Source: Motiliproteus sp036960175 (lineage in GTDB: Bacteria > Pseudomonadota > Gammaproteobacteria > Pseudomonadales > Balneatricaceae). From it: a DNA stretch of 64,000 nt. The stretch lies in the NCBI GenBank assembly GCA_036960175.1, contig JBALWH010000002.1:62001-126000 (forward strand), given 5' to 3'. Numbering within the stretch: the first letter of the stretch is position 1; every line of letters starts with the position of its first letter. Made by a program: the position numbers and the translations under genes. Below are positions 45,825 through 55,387 of this stretch, piece after piece. Below the pieces are notes generated by a model. It made no database searches and was not told the origin of the DNA. It was given only the letters and a program-made list of their open reading frames with translations.

Positions 45825-47672
45825 ATGGCGAGAAAAAACAATAACCTGCCAGAGACTTGCGCACAGACGTATGATGTTAGACGTTGCGTAACAAAGTCTA
45901 TGGTTCCTCTCTTTGCTTCCCTATTTTGCGCTTCTGCCCAGGCCGTAGATTTTAATGTCGGCGAGGTCGAAGGGCATTTCACTTCTCAGATTTCTATCGG
46001 TGGCTCCTGGCGGGCAGAGGATAGAGATTCATCGTTGGTTTCTCTTGGTAATGGTGGCAATTTGCGTGAGGCAAGTTCCGCATCGACCAATGGTGTTAAC
46101 GACGACGGTGATTTGAACTTCAATAAAGGTGAGACCTTTTCGCGGGTGTTGAAAGGCGTTCATGATCTGGAATTCAAATACCAGAACGTCGGTGCTTTTT
46201 TTCGCGGCAAGTACTGGTATGACTTTGAGCTGGAGGATGATGAGCAGGCGTGGGGTCATGGCCCCAACGGTTATGCGGCCAATACTAAGCTGAATGACGA
46301 TGACTTTAACGATTACGCCAAATTCTCTGGTATAGAGCTGCTGGATGCTTTTATCTACGGTGATTTCGAGCTGGGAGATATGCTGCTGGATGCCCGGCTT
46401 GGCCGGCAGGTGGTTAGTTGGGGCGAAAGTACTTTTATTCGCGGTGGTATTAACGCAATTAACCCTATCGATGTCGCCGCTTTCAGGCGACCGGGCGCAG
46501 AGATCAAAGAAGGTTTGCTGCCTGTCAGTATGCTTTTTGGAAACTTGGCGGTAACCGACAATCTCAGTGCCGAGGCGTTTTATCAGCTGGAGTATGAAAC
46601 GACGGCTATTGACGGCTGCGGTACTTTTTTCTCAACCGTTGATTATGTCGCGGAAGGGTGCAACATCCTGTCTCTAGGGTCTGCAGCGGCTGCGGTGAGT
46701 CCGCCGGCTGGATTCAATGATCCGACGGCTTTAGCGACTGGTTTTACAGTGGCTCGAGCAGCGGATGGAAATAGAGAGGCCAGCGATAGCGGCCAGTACG
46801 GTCTTGCCTTTCGTTATGTGGCTGAGCAGTTAAACGATACCGAGTTTGGTCTTTACTATATGAATTACCACAGTCGCATGCCGATAGTCAGCGGCATCAA
46901 GGCGACAGCGGCTAATACCGTTGCTCCTAGCGTCGTTGCGCCTTTTATTCCCGGTAATCCGCTGGGCGGTAATGCCGAGTACTTTATCGAATATCCTGAA
47001 GATATCACGCTGCTGGGTTTGAGTTTTGCCACCAATATCGGCGAGCTTGCCGTATCTGGAGAAATCAGCCATCAACAAGACCTGCCGGTGCAGATTAACG
47101 GCTCTGATCTGGTCGGTGCCATCCTTGGGGCGTCAACAGCCGCATCTGCTCATGTGGGCGCAGTAGGTGTCGGCGGAGATGTGGATGGTTATCAGACGTT
47201 TGATGTTACTCAGGTTCAGTTGACCGTGGTTCGCTTTTTTGAGCAGGCAATGGGGGCCAGCCGTGTTGTACTGGTCGGTGAAGCTGGTTATACCCGTATG
47301 CACAGTTTCGATGAGGCCGATCAGGGTGGGCTGCGCTTCGGTCGACCCAGTGAGTTTGGTACCGCCGGTAATGACGGCTTTGTGACCGAAGATTCCTGGG
47401 GTTATCGCGCCAGAGTGATCTTCAGTTACGACGATGTGTTGGCGGGGATTAACCTCAAGCCGAGCATCTCCTGGGCTCATGATGTGGATGGCTATTCTCC
47501 TGCCAATGCCAGTGGTTTTGTTGAGGATCGTAAGGCCTTGAGTCTGGGTTTGAATGCGGACTATCTGAATACCTATACCGCCAGTATTGCTTATACGCGT
47601 TTCAACGGTGGCGATTACAACATCACCAAAGATCGTGATTTTGTTGCCGCCAGTTTGGGCCTTTCTTTCTAA
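45825..47672 (+). CDS. DUF1302 family outer-membrane protein
   Basis: Predicted exported beta-barrel protein of the DUF1302 family, 615 residues. The ATG at 45825 has AAGGTGA 5 bases upstream. A long signal peptide (RRCVTKSMVPLFASLFCASA, then QA|VDF) leads into FTSQISIGGSWRAEDRDSSL and alternating hydrophobic strands, ending in FVAASLGLSF, a C-terminal Phe typical of outer-membrane barrels. Other family blocks are SRVLKGVHDLEFKYQNVGAF and GRQVVSWGESTFIRGGINAI. It is followed by DUF1329, YCF48 and MMPL genes, a set that recurs in proteobacteria. The substrate is unknown. Confidence 0.85.
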   Translation: MARKNNNLPETCAQTYDVRRCVTKSMVPLFASLFCASAQAVDFNVGEVEGHFTSQISIGGSWRAEDRDSSLVSLGNGGNLREASSASTNGVNDDGDLNFNKGETFSRVLKGVHDLEFKYQNVGAFFRGKYWYDFELEDDEQAWGHGPNGYAANTKLNDDDFNDYAKFSGIELLDAFIYGDFELGDMLLDARLGRQVVSWGESTFIRGGINAINPIDVAAFRRPGAEIKEGLLPVSMLFGNLAVTDNLSAEAFYQLEYETTAIDGCGTFFSTVDYVAEGCNILSLGSAAAAVSPPAGFNDPTALATGFTVARAADGNREASDSGQYGLAFRYVAEQLNDTEFGLYYMNYHSRMPIVSGIKATAANTVAPSVVAPFIPGNPLGGNAEYFIEYPEDITLLGLSFATNIGELAVSGEISHQQDLPVQINGSDLVGAILGASTAASAHVGAVGVGGDVDGYQTFDVTQVQLTVVRFFEQAMGASRVVLVGEAGYTRMHSFDEADQGGLRFGRPSEFGTAGNDGFVTEDSWGYRARVIFSYDDVLAGINLKPSISWAHDVDGYSPANASGFVEDRKALSLGLNADYLNTYTASIAYTRFNGGDYNITKDRDFVAASLGLSF

Positions 47673-47723
47673 ATGCCGAAGTCAATTGGGAGCGCTGTCT
47701 CCTTTGGCGACGAGGATAAGTTG

Positions 47724-49079
47724 ATGACTAATAAGAATAAATTTGCTCTAGCGTCGACGCTTGCGCTATTGCTGCATAGTGCCGCAGGCGTGGCGGCGGT
47801 CAGTGCCGATAAAGCAGCCCAGTTGGGAAACAGCTTGACCCCGATTGGTGCCGAGAAAGCAGGCAATGCCGATGGCAGTATTCCTGTATGGAGCGACCAG
47901 AGTGCAGTTTTTAGTGGTGATCGCTATGCGGATCCCTATGCTAAAGAGCAGGCTCTCTTTACTATTACCGCTGAGAATTACCAGCAATATCAGGATAAGC
48001 TCAGTGAAGGGCAAATTGCGCTGCTGAACAAGTATCCAGAGACGTATAAGATTCCGGTCTATCCCACTCACCGGACGGCGGCTTTTCCGCAGCATATTTA
48101 TGATGTTGCCAAAAAGAATGCCACCCAAACCCAAGTAGTTGGTGGCGGTAACACGCTGCAGAATTTCGAAGAAACAGTACCTTTTCCAATTCCTAATGAT
48201 GGTGTGGAGGTGATTTGGAATCACATCACGCGTTATCGAGGAGGGTCGCTGGAGCGTACTATGGTTCAGGTGCCTGTGCATCGTAACGGTAACTTCACCC
48301 CGGTGCGGTTTCGTGAGCGCTTGGTGTGGCCGCAGTATCTTAAGGATGGTTTTGACGCCAAAAAGGATGACAATATCCTCAATTACTTCACCCAGAAAGT
48401 CTTGGCACCGACCCGTCTGACCGGCAACGTGCTGTTGATCCATGAAACCTTGGATCAGATTAAGCAGCCGCGTAAAGCGTGGCAATATAATGCCGGCCAG
48501 CGTCGTGTCAGACGTGCACCACAGGTTGCTTATGATGCGCCGGGAACCGCCGCGGAAGGCTTGCGTACCGCCGATAATCTCGATATGTATAACGGCGCTC
48601 CCAACCGCTACGACTGGAAACTGGTCGGTAAGCAAGAGCTATATATTCCTTACAACAGCTTCAAGCTGGCATCTCGTGACTTGGCTTACAAAGATATCCT
48701 CAAGCCCGGGCATTTGAATACGGATGTATTGCGATATGAATTGCACCGGGTCTGGGTGGTGGAAGCGACCTTGAAAGAGGGGGAGCGACATATCTACGCT
48801 AAGCGTCGTTTTTATATCGATGAAGATAGCTGGCAGGTGTCTATTGCTGATCACTATGATGCCCGTGGCGAACTCTGGCGTGTGGGTGAGGCTCATGCGT
48901 TCCAGTATCGGGATGCCAAGGTGTTGTGGCATGTGGGAGAAATTTTGCATGATCTGCAGTCTGGTCGTTACTTGGCAGGCAGCTTGACCAATGAGGAAAA
49001 AGACGGTTTTACCTTCGGCGTGGCGCTAAAGCGGAAGGAGTTTACCACCGGAGCGATTCGTCGATCGGGTAAACGCTAA
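47724..49079 (+). CDS. DUF1329 family periplasmic/outer-membrane protein
   Basis: Exported DUF1329 protein, 451 residues. The ATG at 47724 has GAGGA 7 bases upstream; an earlier ATG at 47673 directly abuts the previous stop and is less likely. The signal peptide is MTNKNKFALASTLALLLHSA, ending near VAA|V. Family features are LTPIGAEKAGNADGSIPVW near the N-terminus, NHITRYRGGS, and YDWKLVGKQELYIPYNSFKL towards the C-terminus. DUF1329 proteins are thought to share a LolA/LolB-like lipid-binding fold, which suits a carrier between the MMPL pump and the DUF1302 barrel; that role is inference. A terminator follows. Confidence 0.86.
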   Translation: MTNKNKFALASTLALLLHSAAGVAAVSADKAAQLGNSLTPIGAEKAGNADGSIPVWSDQSAVFSGDRYADPYAKEQALFTITAENYQQYQDKLSEGQIALLNKYPETYKIPVYPTHRTAAFPQHIYDVAKKNATQTQVVGGGNTLQNFEETVPFPIPNDGVEVIWNHITRYRGGSLERTMVQVPVHRNGNFTPVRFRERLVWPQYLKDGFDAKKDDNILNYFTQKVLAPTRLTGNVLLIHETLDQIKQPRKAWQYNAGQRRVRRAPQVAYDAPGTAAEGLRTADNLDMYNGAPNRYDWKLVGKQELYIPYNSFKLASRDLAYKDILKPGHLNTDVLRYELHRVWVVEATLKEGERHIYAKRRFYIDEDSWQVSIADHYDARGELWRVGEAHAFQYRDAKVLWHVGEILHDLQSGRYLAGSLTNEEKDGFTFGVALKRKEFTTGAIRRSGKR

Positions 49080-49102
49080 GCCTGTTAGATCTGTTCTATT
49101 TA

Positions 49103-49138
49103 AAAAACCGGGATGCTAAACGCATCTCGGTTTTTTTT
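49103..49138 (+). terminator. Terminator after the DUF1329 gene
   Basis: AAAACCGGGATGC-TAAAC-GCATCTCGGTTTT, a 13-bp stem with one G-U pair, followed by a T-run. It ends the DUF1302-DUF1329 transcript. Confidence 0.93.
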
Positions 49139-49139
49139 G

Positions 49140-49450
49140 TTCTGTGTTTCTAGCGAGCTATCAGCGATAGCCAGTCAATAGGCTTGTTAATCGGTTGAAA
49201 TTGGTGTTTTTTGTTATAGATTTCCGTCAGTAGTGGCTGCATTTGTCAACAATAATGGCTGTTATTGTTATTGTTTGACTTGTTGGTTTTTGAGAACCTC
49301 GTCTTTCTGTTATGTCAGCTTGTTTAGTTGGCAGGCAGGTAATATAAGAATAAATGGAGTTGATCATCTATAGTTAACACGCGTTCTGTTAGGACGGGTG
49401 ATCAATTCTGTCATAAACCAGCCTAATAATGATAAAAACTGGAATAGGTT
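49140..49450. other. Intergenic region before the YCF48-MMPL operon
   Basis: About 311 AT-rich bases with no gene. They contain an inverted repeat AACAATAA-TGGCTG-TTATTGTT (49248-49269), of a size suited to a dimeric regulator. The promoter of the next operon should be here, but I cannot choose its hexamers with confidence. Confidence 0.5.
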
Positions 49451-50659
49451 ATGGCGTTTTTTGTAACACTTTTCAGCAGAATTGTAGAATTCTGCGAAAA
49501 GCCCGGTAATAAGGCTTTTCGAACTTTCCTGGTGGCATCTATTGCTTGCCTGTCTTTGTTGCCGTCTGCGCATTCCGTTGCCGGCACTGATCGCTTGCAA
49601 CTGCCAGCCATTCCTTCGGCTTTGGCCAGTCGTTCTCTTCTCCTTGATATGACCCGCACTGCGGAGCGTCTCTATGCGGTTGGTGAGCGCGGACATATTA
49701 TTTATTCCAATGACCAAGGGAATAGTTGGCAGCAGGCCTCCGTGCCGGTGTCCGTTTCCCTGACCGCGATTGATTTTGCTGATGCTGACCATGGTTGGGC
49801 AGTTGGTCATGACGGCGTTATCCTTGCGTCCGATGATGGCGGTCTGCACTGGTCGAAGCAGCTGGATGGCTTGCGCGTTAATCAGGCGCTGGTGGATCTC
49901 TACCAGGATGCCCGGGATAAACTGAGCAATCAGTTGCAGCAGGCAGAGTCCAATGGCGCTGACGTGGAAGTGCTGCAAGAGCAGCTGGAGTTACTGGAAA
50001 TAGCTTACGAAGACGCCTTGATCGCTCAGGAGGAAGGTCCGACGAAGCCTTTCCTGGATGTGCTTTTTGTGGATAAAAAAGTCGGTTGGGCTATTGGCGC
50101 CTATGGTTTGATATTTGAAACCCGTGACGGCGGTCAGCAGTGGTTGCCGAAAATGTTAGCGCTGGACAATCCAGACGGTTTCCACCTCAACAGCATGTTA
50201 CGAACCCAGCGGGGTGAGTTGTTGATCGCCGGTGAAGCGGGCATTTTGTTCCGCTCTGAAGACCTGGGAAAAAGCTGGCAGCGGTTAGAGTCTCCCTATG
50301 ATGGATCTTTTTATTCACTGGTGGAAATTCAGCCTGCGGCAACGCTGCTGGTGGTAGGGCTGCGAGGCAGAGCTTTCAGCAGTAATGATCGGGGAGAGCA
50401 CTGGCAGACGGTGAATTCAGCTACCCGTTCCACCCTGTCTGCGGCTAAGCAGCTGAGCAATGGTGAGCTGATACTGGCGGGTAACGGCGGTGCTATATCT
50501 GTGAGCGGCGATGGTGGTGAAGGTTTTGTCCACTATATACAGCCTGAACGCCGAGGGTTTACGGCGCTGGTAGAGACCGCCGATGGTCATCTGGTTCTCG
50601 CTGGGCAGGGCGGAATTACTCGCCTCAGCCGTCAACAATTAGGGAAGTCAGCGCAATGA
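49451..50659 (+). CDS. YCF48/BNR-repeat exported protein
   Basis: Exported beta-propeller protein related to YCF48/HCF136, 402 residues. The N-terminus has a hydrophobic signal (FLVASIACLSLLPSAHSVAG). BNR-like blade motifs with Asp-x-Gly-x-x-Trp recur: SNDQGNSWQQ, SDDGGLHWSK, TRDGGQQWLP, SEDLGKSWQR and SNDRGEHWQT. A charged helical insert (about residues 140-185) interrupts the propeller. Its stop overlaps the start of the MMPL gene (ATGA), so the two are co-translated, and it probably serves as the pump's periplasmic partner. The function of such proteins in non-photosynthetic bacteria is not established to my knowledge. Confidence 0.86.
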   Translation: MAFFVTLFSRIVEFCEKPGNKAFRTFLVASIACLSLLPSAHSVAGTDRLQLPAIPSALASRSLLLDMTRTAERLYAVGERGHIIYSNDQGNSWQQASVPVSVSLTAIDFADADHGWAVGHDGVILASDDGGLHWSKQLDGLRVNQALVDLYQDARDKLSNQLQQAESNGADVEVLQEQLELLEIAYEDALIAQEEGPTKPFLDVLFVDKKVGWAIGAYGLIFETRDGGQQWLPKMLALDNPDGFHLNSMLRTQRGELLIAGEAGILFRSEDLGKSWQRLESPYDGSFYSLVEIQPAATLLVVGLRGRAFSSNDRGEHWQTVNSATRSTLSAAKQLSNGELILAGNGGAISVSGDGGEGFVHYIQPERRGFTALVETADGHLVLAGQGGITRLSRQQLGKSAQ

Positions 50660-53178
50660 GTAAGTACTCACCTAAGGATAATTCGACCAAGAAACAGAAT
50701 CTTGAGCAGCAGCTACTGGAGCCGATCCGACATTCAGAATCGGTACTGGAGCGACTGATATTCCGTAACCGAATCCAAATTCTAGTACTGTTTCTGCTGG
50801 TCAGTCTGGGCCTGGGATATCAGGCGTCTGGTTTAAAGCCAGATGCTAGTTTCGAGAAAATGATCCCGGTCTCCCATCCCTATATTCAGAATTTTCTGGG
50901 TCATCGTGAAGAGATGGCTGGGATGGGAAACTCCGTCCGTATCGCCTTGGAAGCTACAGATGGCGATATTTTTACGGCCGAGTATCAGGAGTTGTTGAAG
51001 CAGATAACCGATGAGGTGTTCTTTGTTCCTGGTGTAGACCGCTCGGCGTTGAAATCGCTATGGACCCCGAATGTACGCTGGAAAGAAGTGACTGAGGAAG
51101 GGTTTGTCGGCGGCCCGGTGATTCCTAATGGTTACGATGGCTCAGAGCCGAGTCTGGAACAGCTGCGGCAGAACGCCCTGCGGTCCGGGCAAGTGGGGCG
51201 CTTAATCGCCAATGATTTTAAGTCTTCCATCGTTTATGCGCCGCTGTTCGAGATAAACCCGGAAACTGGCGAGCGTCTCGACTATCAGGATTTCTCCCGC
51301 AAGTTAGAAACTCTGGTGCGGGACAAATACCAGAATGATCGGTACCGTGTTCATATTACTGGATTTGCCAAGGTGGTGGGGGATCTGATCGAAGGTGCCT
51401 CTCAGGTGGTGCTGTTTTTCCTGTTGGCGCTGGTGATCACAGCGATTCTGCTTTACCTCTATACCCGCTGTCTGCGCAGTGCGTTAGTGACTCTAGGGTG
51501 TTCGCTATTGGCGGTGATCTGGCAGCTGGGGTTGCTCAATAGTCTGGGTTACGGTATTGACCCCTATTCGATGTTGGTACCTTTTTTGGTGTTTGCCATT
51601 GCCGTCAGTCATGGCGTGCAGATCGTTAATGGGATCGCCATCGAAAACAGCCAAGGAGCGGAGCCACTGGCAGCAGCGAGGCGTACTTTCAGGCAGCTGT
51701 ATATCCCCGGTCTTACTGCCTTACTCAGTGATGCCCTCGGTTTTATCACCCTGATCGTGATCGATATTGCGGTGATTCAGGAATTGGCGGCTGCTGCGGC
51801 TATTGGCGTGGCGGTGGTGGTGCTCACCAACCTGGTGTTGCTGCCGGTATTGATGTCTTATCTACGCCCGGGTGTGACGGCGATTGCTCATTTACAACGG
51901 CAGCAAAAAAAGCAGCGGATCTGGTTATTGCTGCAACAGTTTACCCGTCCCAGAACGGCTGCCGTCAGTGTTGTGATCGCGGCCTTGTTATTCGCCTTTG
52001 GTGCCAACATCAGTCGTGATTTGAAGATTGGAGATCTGGATCCGGGCACCCCGGAGCTGCGCCCGGACTCCCGCTACAATCTTGATAATGCTTTTATGAC
52101 CAGTAACTACAGCACCAGCAGTGACATCTTTGTAGTGATGGTGGAAACCCTTGATGAACAGTGCGCCAGTTATAAAAATCTGGAAGCGATTGATCAATTC
52201 CAGTGGGTGATGGCTAATGTCTCTGGAGTCCAGTCGGTGCTGTCTTTGGCCGATGTGGCGAAGCTCACCTTGTCAGGCTTAAGCGAGGGCAGTCTGAAGT
52301 GGCAGGCCCTTAGTCGAAATCAATATCTGCTTAATGCTGCGCTGGCCTATGTGCCGCAGGGGATGGTCAATGCGCAGTGTAATTTGACGCCAGTGATTAT
52401 TTTCCTCAATGATCATAAAGCGGACACCTTAGAGCAGGTGATCTTAGCGGCAGAAGGTTTTGCTGCGGAGCATAACAGTGAGACGATTCGCTTTCAGCTG
52501 GCGGCGGGTAATTCCGGCATCGAAGCGGCAACCAATCGGGTTATCGATAAGGCTCAGTATCAGATGCTGGCCTGGGTCTATGGCGTAGTGAGTCTGCTGT
52601 GTCTGCTGACGTTCCGCTCCTGGCGCACGCTGGTTTGCATTATTGTGCCACTGGCGCTGACGTCGGTGCTGTGTCAGGCGCTAATGACCTGGCTGGGTAT
52701 TGGTGTCAAAGTTGCCACGCTGCCGGTTATTGCTCTGGGTGTAGGTATTGGTGTTGATTACGGTATTTATATTTACAGCCGGCTGGAGTCCTACCTGCTG
52801 CGGGGTATGCCTCTCAGTGAAGCTTATCTGCTGACTTTGAAATCCACCGGTCGTGCCGTGGCCTTTACCGGCCTGACTCTCGCAATCGGTGTGGGCACCT
52901 GGTTGCTATCGCCGATCAAGTTCCAAGCAGATATGGGGGTACTGCTGACCTTTATGTTTATCTGGAACATGCTCGGTGCGCTGATTTTATTGCCAGCACT
53001 GGCTTACTTCTTGGTGAAGCCTAAGCACGTCATGCCGGTTGCTATGACCAAATCGATGACGGCGGGACATGACTCCTCTGCAGGAGCGCGCGCGGACGAT
53101 GGTGGTTCGGCGCAGCCTGCTGGTAAGGATGCGGACAATCCTAAAAAACCTGATCAGGAGTTGCACAATGCCGTTTAA
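50656..53178 (+). CDS. RND-superfamily MMPL-type transporter
   Basis: Inner-membrane transporter of the RND superfamily, MMPL/HpnN-like branch, 840 residues. The two-fold architecture is clear. A first helix (IQILVLFLLVSLGLGYQ) is followed by a large periplasmic domain and helices around 240-400. A second helix (VSVVIAALLFAFGANI) opens the second periplasmic domain, and helices follow at about 630-790, including GVGIGVDYGIYIYSRLESYL, where Asp in a helix is typical of the proton relay. A hydrophilic tail ends it. The gene overlaps its neighbours on both sides, so it is part of one operon. The substrate is probably a lipid or other hydrophobic compound, by analogy with MMPL proteins. Confidence 0.88.
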   Translation: MSKYSPKDNSTKKQNLEQQLLEPIRHSESVLERLIFRNRIQILVLFLLVSLGLGYQASGLKPDASFEKMIPVSHPYIQNFLGHREEMAGMGNSVRIALEATDGDIFTAEYQELLKQITDEVFFVPGVDRSALKSLWTPNVRWKEVTEEGFVGGPVIPNGYDGSEPSLEQLRQNALRSGQVGRLIANDFKSSIVYAPLFEINPETGERLDYQDFSRKLETLVRDKYQNDRYRVHITGFAKVVGDLIEGASQVVLFFLLALVITAILLYLYTRCLRSALVTLGCSLLAVIWQLGLLNSLGYGIDPYSMLVPFLVFAIAVSHGVQIVNGIAIENSQGAEPLAAARRTFRQLYIPGLTALLSDALGFITLIVIDIAVIQELAAAAAIGVAVVVLTNLVLLPVLMSYLRPGVTAIAHLQRQQKKQRIWLLLQQFTRPRTAAVSVVIAALLFAFGANISRDLKIGDLDPGTPELRPDSRYNLDNAFMTSNYSTSSDIFVVMVETLDEQCASYKNLEAIDQFQWVMANVSGVQSVLSLADVAKLTLSGLSEGSLKWQALSRNQYLLNAALAYVPQGMVNAQCNLTPVIIFLNDHKADTLEQVILAAEGFAAEHNSETIRFQLAAGNSGIEAATNRVIDKAQYQMLAWVYGVVSLLCLLTFRSWRTLVCIIVPLALTSVLCQALMTWLGIGVKVATLPVIALGVGIGVDYGIYIYSRLESYLLRGMPLSEAYLLTLKSTGRAVAFTGLTLAIGVGTWLLSPIKFQADMGVLLTFMFIWNMLGALILLPALAYFLVKPKHVMPVAMTKSMTAGHDSSAGARADDGGSAQPAGKDADNPKKPDQELHNAV

Positions 53179-54043
53179 TAATAAGCTGCTGATTGTTTTA
53201 ACCAGTGGTGCGCAAAAACAACCCGCTCTAGAACGTGGGCGGTTGATCGCCAAGCGGCTAGGAGCGACCCTCCATCTGATGGCGGATAAAAAGCCTGAAA
53301 CTGTTGAGCATGACGAGTGGCTTCAGGCAGTTGCGCAAACGCAAATTGACGACGGTCTGGATGTAGTCGTGGATCAATGGCAATCTGCTGATCTGCTGCC
53401 TAATGTTTTGGGGATATTGAAAAAGCATGGCTGTGGCTTACTGATTAAGTTTAGTGATCAGAGTAATCCTCTGGCGGAAGCGTTTTTTACCCCGCGGGAT
53501 TGGAAGCTGCTGCGCTATGCTCCCTGTCCGGTATTGATGGTGAAGCAGCAAGAGTCCTGGGAGGGGCGGGCGCTGATCGCGGCCATTGATGCGGATCCGG
53601 ATGATCAGGATCACCACCTGTTGAATCAACAGATTATTCGAATGTCTGCACAGATCGCTGAACTCAGTGGCAGCAATTTGCATCTGGTGTCAGCGTTTCC
53701 CGCGCCTATGCAGTCTGCTGATGCGCACTCGCAATTGCGGGAGCAGATACAGCATCGCTATCAGCAAAATTGCGAGGCATTGTGCCAGCAGCTCGACTGT
53801 CAGCCGGACCAGATTGAAGTGGCAGAAGGCCCGCCAGAAACGATGATCCCTGCCTATAGTCGCTCGGTGTCAGCGGCATTGGTTATTATGGGGACGGTGG
53901 CCCGTAAAGGTTTGCGAGGGGCGTTGTTAGGGGGTAATACCGCTGAGGCCATTCTGGCTCAGTTGCGGGCCGACGTGCTGACTCTGAATCCCCGTGGCAG
54001 TGATGAGATCTTGGATATTTTGTTGCAACAGCAGGAAGACTAG
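53168..54043 (+). CDS. Tandem universal stress protein (UspE-like)
   Basis: Cytoplasmic Usp-family protein, 291 residues, long enough for two Usp domains. The ATG at 53168 has AGGAG 7 bases upstream and overlaps the MMPL stop by 11 bases; an earlier ATG at 53069 lies deep inside the MMPL gene. The first domain ends RYAPCPVLMVK. The second contains VIMGTVARKGLRGALLGGNT, close to the ATP-binding G-2x-G-9x-G-[ST] motif, and ends with ADVLTLNPRG. Translational coupling to the transporter suggests a stress- or energy-linked role for the module. Confidence 0.84.
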   Translation: MPFNNKLLIVLTSGAQKQPALERGRLIAKRLGATLHLMADKKPETVEHDEWLQAVAQTQIDDGLDVVVDQWQSADLLPNVLGILKKHGCGLLIKFSDQSNPLAEAFFTPRDWKLLRYAPCPVLMVKQQESWEGRALIAAIDADPDDQDHHLLNQQIIRMSAQIAELSGSNLHLVSAFPAPMQSADAHSQLREQIQHRYQQNCEALCQQLDCQPDQIEVAEGPPETMIPAYSRSVSAALVIMGTVARKGLRGALLGGNTAEAILAQLRADVLTLNPRGSDEILDILLQQQED

Positions 54044-54085
54044 GAAGAACGGTAAATAGTCAGAACAGTAAAACAGGAGTCATTG

Positions 54086-55117
54086 ATGGCCAATGTCACA
54101 GTTCCTACTTTATATGTGCATTCACTGCTGAAGTCTCTCGAATCTCAGTCAGTGGATCTGGGTGAGCTACTGGAGGCTGCAGAAATTCTTCCCCAGGAAC
54201 TCGAAAGCGAGGAATTTCCCGCTTCCAAATACAGCAAGCTATTTCAGCGTACCTGGCTATCCATGCGTGATGAGTCCTTCGGTATGCCCAGTGGTGGGCG
54301 CATACCAAACGGTACCTTCCGGATGATGTGTTTGTGTGTCATTCATTGTCAGACCATCGGCCAGGCGATTCAGCGCTGTTCCGAATTCTATGAGATCTGT
54401 CGTGGGGCACGAATCAAACCGACGCTGGAATATCGGGGGCGCTCAGCTCAGATCATCATGAGTCATCTGGAATCGGTATCCAGTGATGAGTTTGAGTCCA
54501 TACTGGCCGATAGTTCCGAGGTTGCTATCCGCACCGCACTCTCGGTCTGGCATCACTACGTCTGCTGGCTGGCGGGACGACGGTTGGAGTTGGAATCGGT
54601 TAGCTTTACCTTTGCAAAGCCCGCTCGGGTGTCAGAATTTGAAGTGCTTTTTCAGGCCCCTATTCGCTTTGGGCAGCCGGAGAATATGATCAGGTTTTCT
54701 GCGTCTTCCATGGAGTTTCCGGTGATACAGACGGAGGGCTCACTAGAAGGGTTTCTGAAGACGGCGCCTTATCAGCTGTTGGTGATGGTTAACGATGACA
54801 ACAGTCTTAAGTCACGGGTCGAATCTATTATCGGTCGTGATTTTAGCCGTGAAATGCCCTCGGCCGAAGCGGTGGCCTGTAGTCTCAATATGTCAGTGAC
54901 GACCATGCGCAGACGCCTGCTGAGCGAAGAAACCTCCTTTCAGAAGATAAAGGACGAATGCCGTCGAGAGGCGGCTACCAATTATCTGAGCTGTCCAGAA
55001 CTGAGTAATAACGATGTGGCGGAGTTGATGGGATTTGACGAAACCAGTGCATTTTTCCGATCCTTTAAAAAATGGACTGGTATGACGCCGGGAGATTTTC
55101 GTCGTAGCGCGCTTTGA
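54086..55117 (+). CDS. AraC-family transcriptional regulator
   Basis: AraC-type regulator, 343 residues, with the N-terminal ligand domain of the 'arabinose-binding' type (about residues 15-200, PYxNGTFRMM-like RIPNGTFRMM and a YEICRG segment). A C-terminal HTH_18 domain (about 245-340) has SAEAVACSLNMSVTTMRRRL, FQKIKDECRREAATNYL and MGFDETSAFFRSFKKWTGMT, then PGDFRRS. ACAGGAG sits 7 bases before the ATG. It follows the Usp gene by 42 bases and precedes fadB on the same strand. Likely targets are the transporter module or the beta-oxidation genes. Confidence 0.9.
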   Translation: MANVTVPTLYVHSLLKSLESQSVDLGELLEAAEILPQELESEEFPASKYSKLFQRTWLSMRDESFGMPSGGRIPNGTFRMMCLCVIHCQTIGQAIQRCSEFYEICRGARIKPTLEYRGRSAQIIMSHLESVSSDEFESILADSSEVAIRTALSVWHHYVCWLAGRRLELESVSFTFAKPARVSEFEVLFQAPIRFGQPENMIRFSASSMEFPVIQTEGSLEGFLKTAPYQLLVMVNDDNSLKSRVESIIGRDFSREMPSAEAVACSLNMSVTTMRRRLLSEETSFQKIKDECRREAATNYLSCPELSNNDVAELMGFDETSAFFRSFKKWTGMTPGDFRRSAL

Positions 55118-55260
55118 GATTACTGGTTTTGAGTCTTTTTGTTAATTTTGATTTTTAGTGATTGGTGTTGTTCTGGCTTGTGAGGCTTATTAAACGGGGT
55201 GTTTTTCGTTGGCTTGAGTAAGTTGGCTTATTTTGTTATTAAAATCGACGATAAATGCTA

Positions 55261-55288
55261 TTGAGACAAAAGGTGCAGTATCTAGACT
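55261..55288 (+). promoter_or_regulatory. Candidate sigma-70 promoter of fadBA
   Basis: TTGAGA at 55261-55266, a 16-base spacer and TAGACT at 55283-55288, about 100 bases before fadB. Confidence 0.5.
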
Positions 55289-55387
55289 ATAGGGTATTAA
55301 TCGGGAGCCTTAGGGAATTTCGCTAAGGGTGGATTGGCTGAGTCTAAGGTATTGCAGCTGACACGGAAAATAAAAATAGGTGAACCA

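Noticed and set aside
47766..48635. 289-codon minus-strand open frame opposite the DUF1329 gene
   Set aside because: Fully contained in a supported gene; the translation has no recognisable motif or ribosome-binding site.
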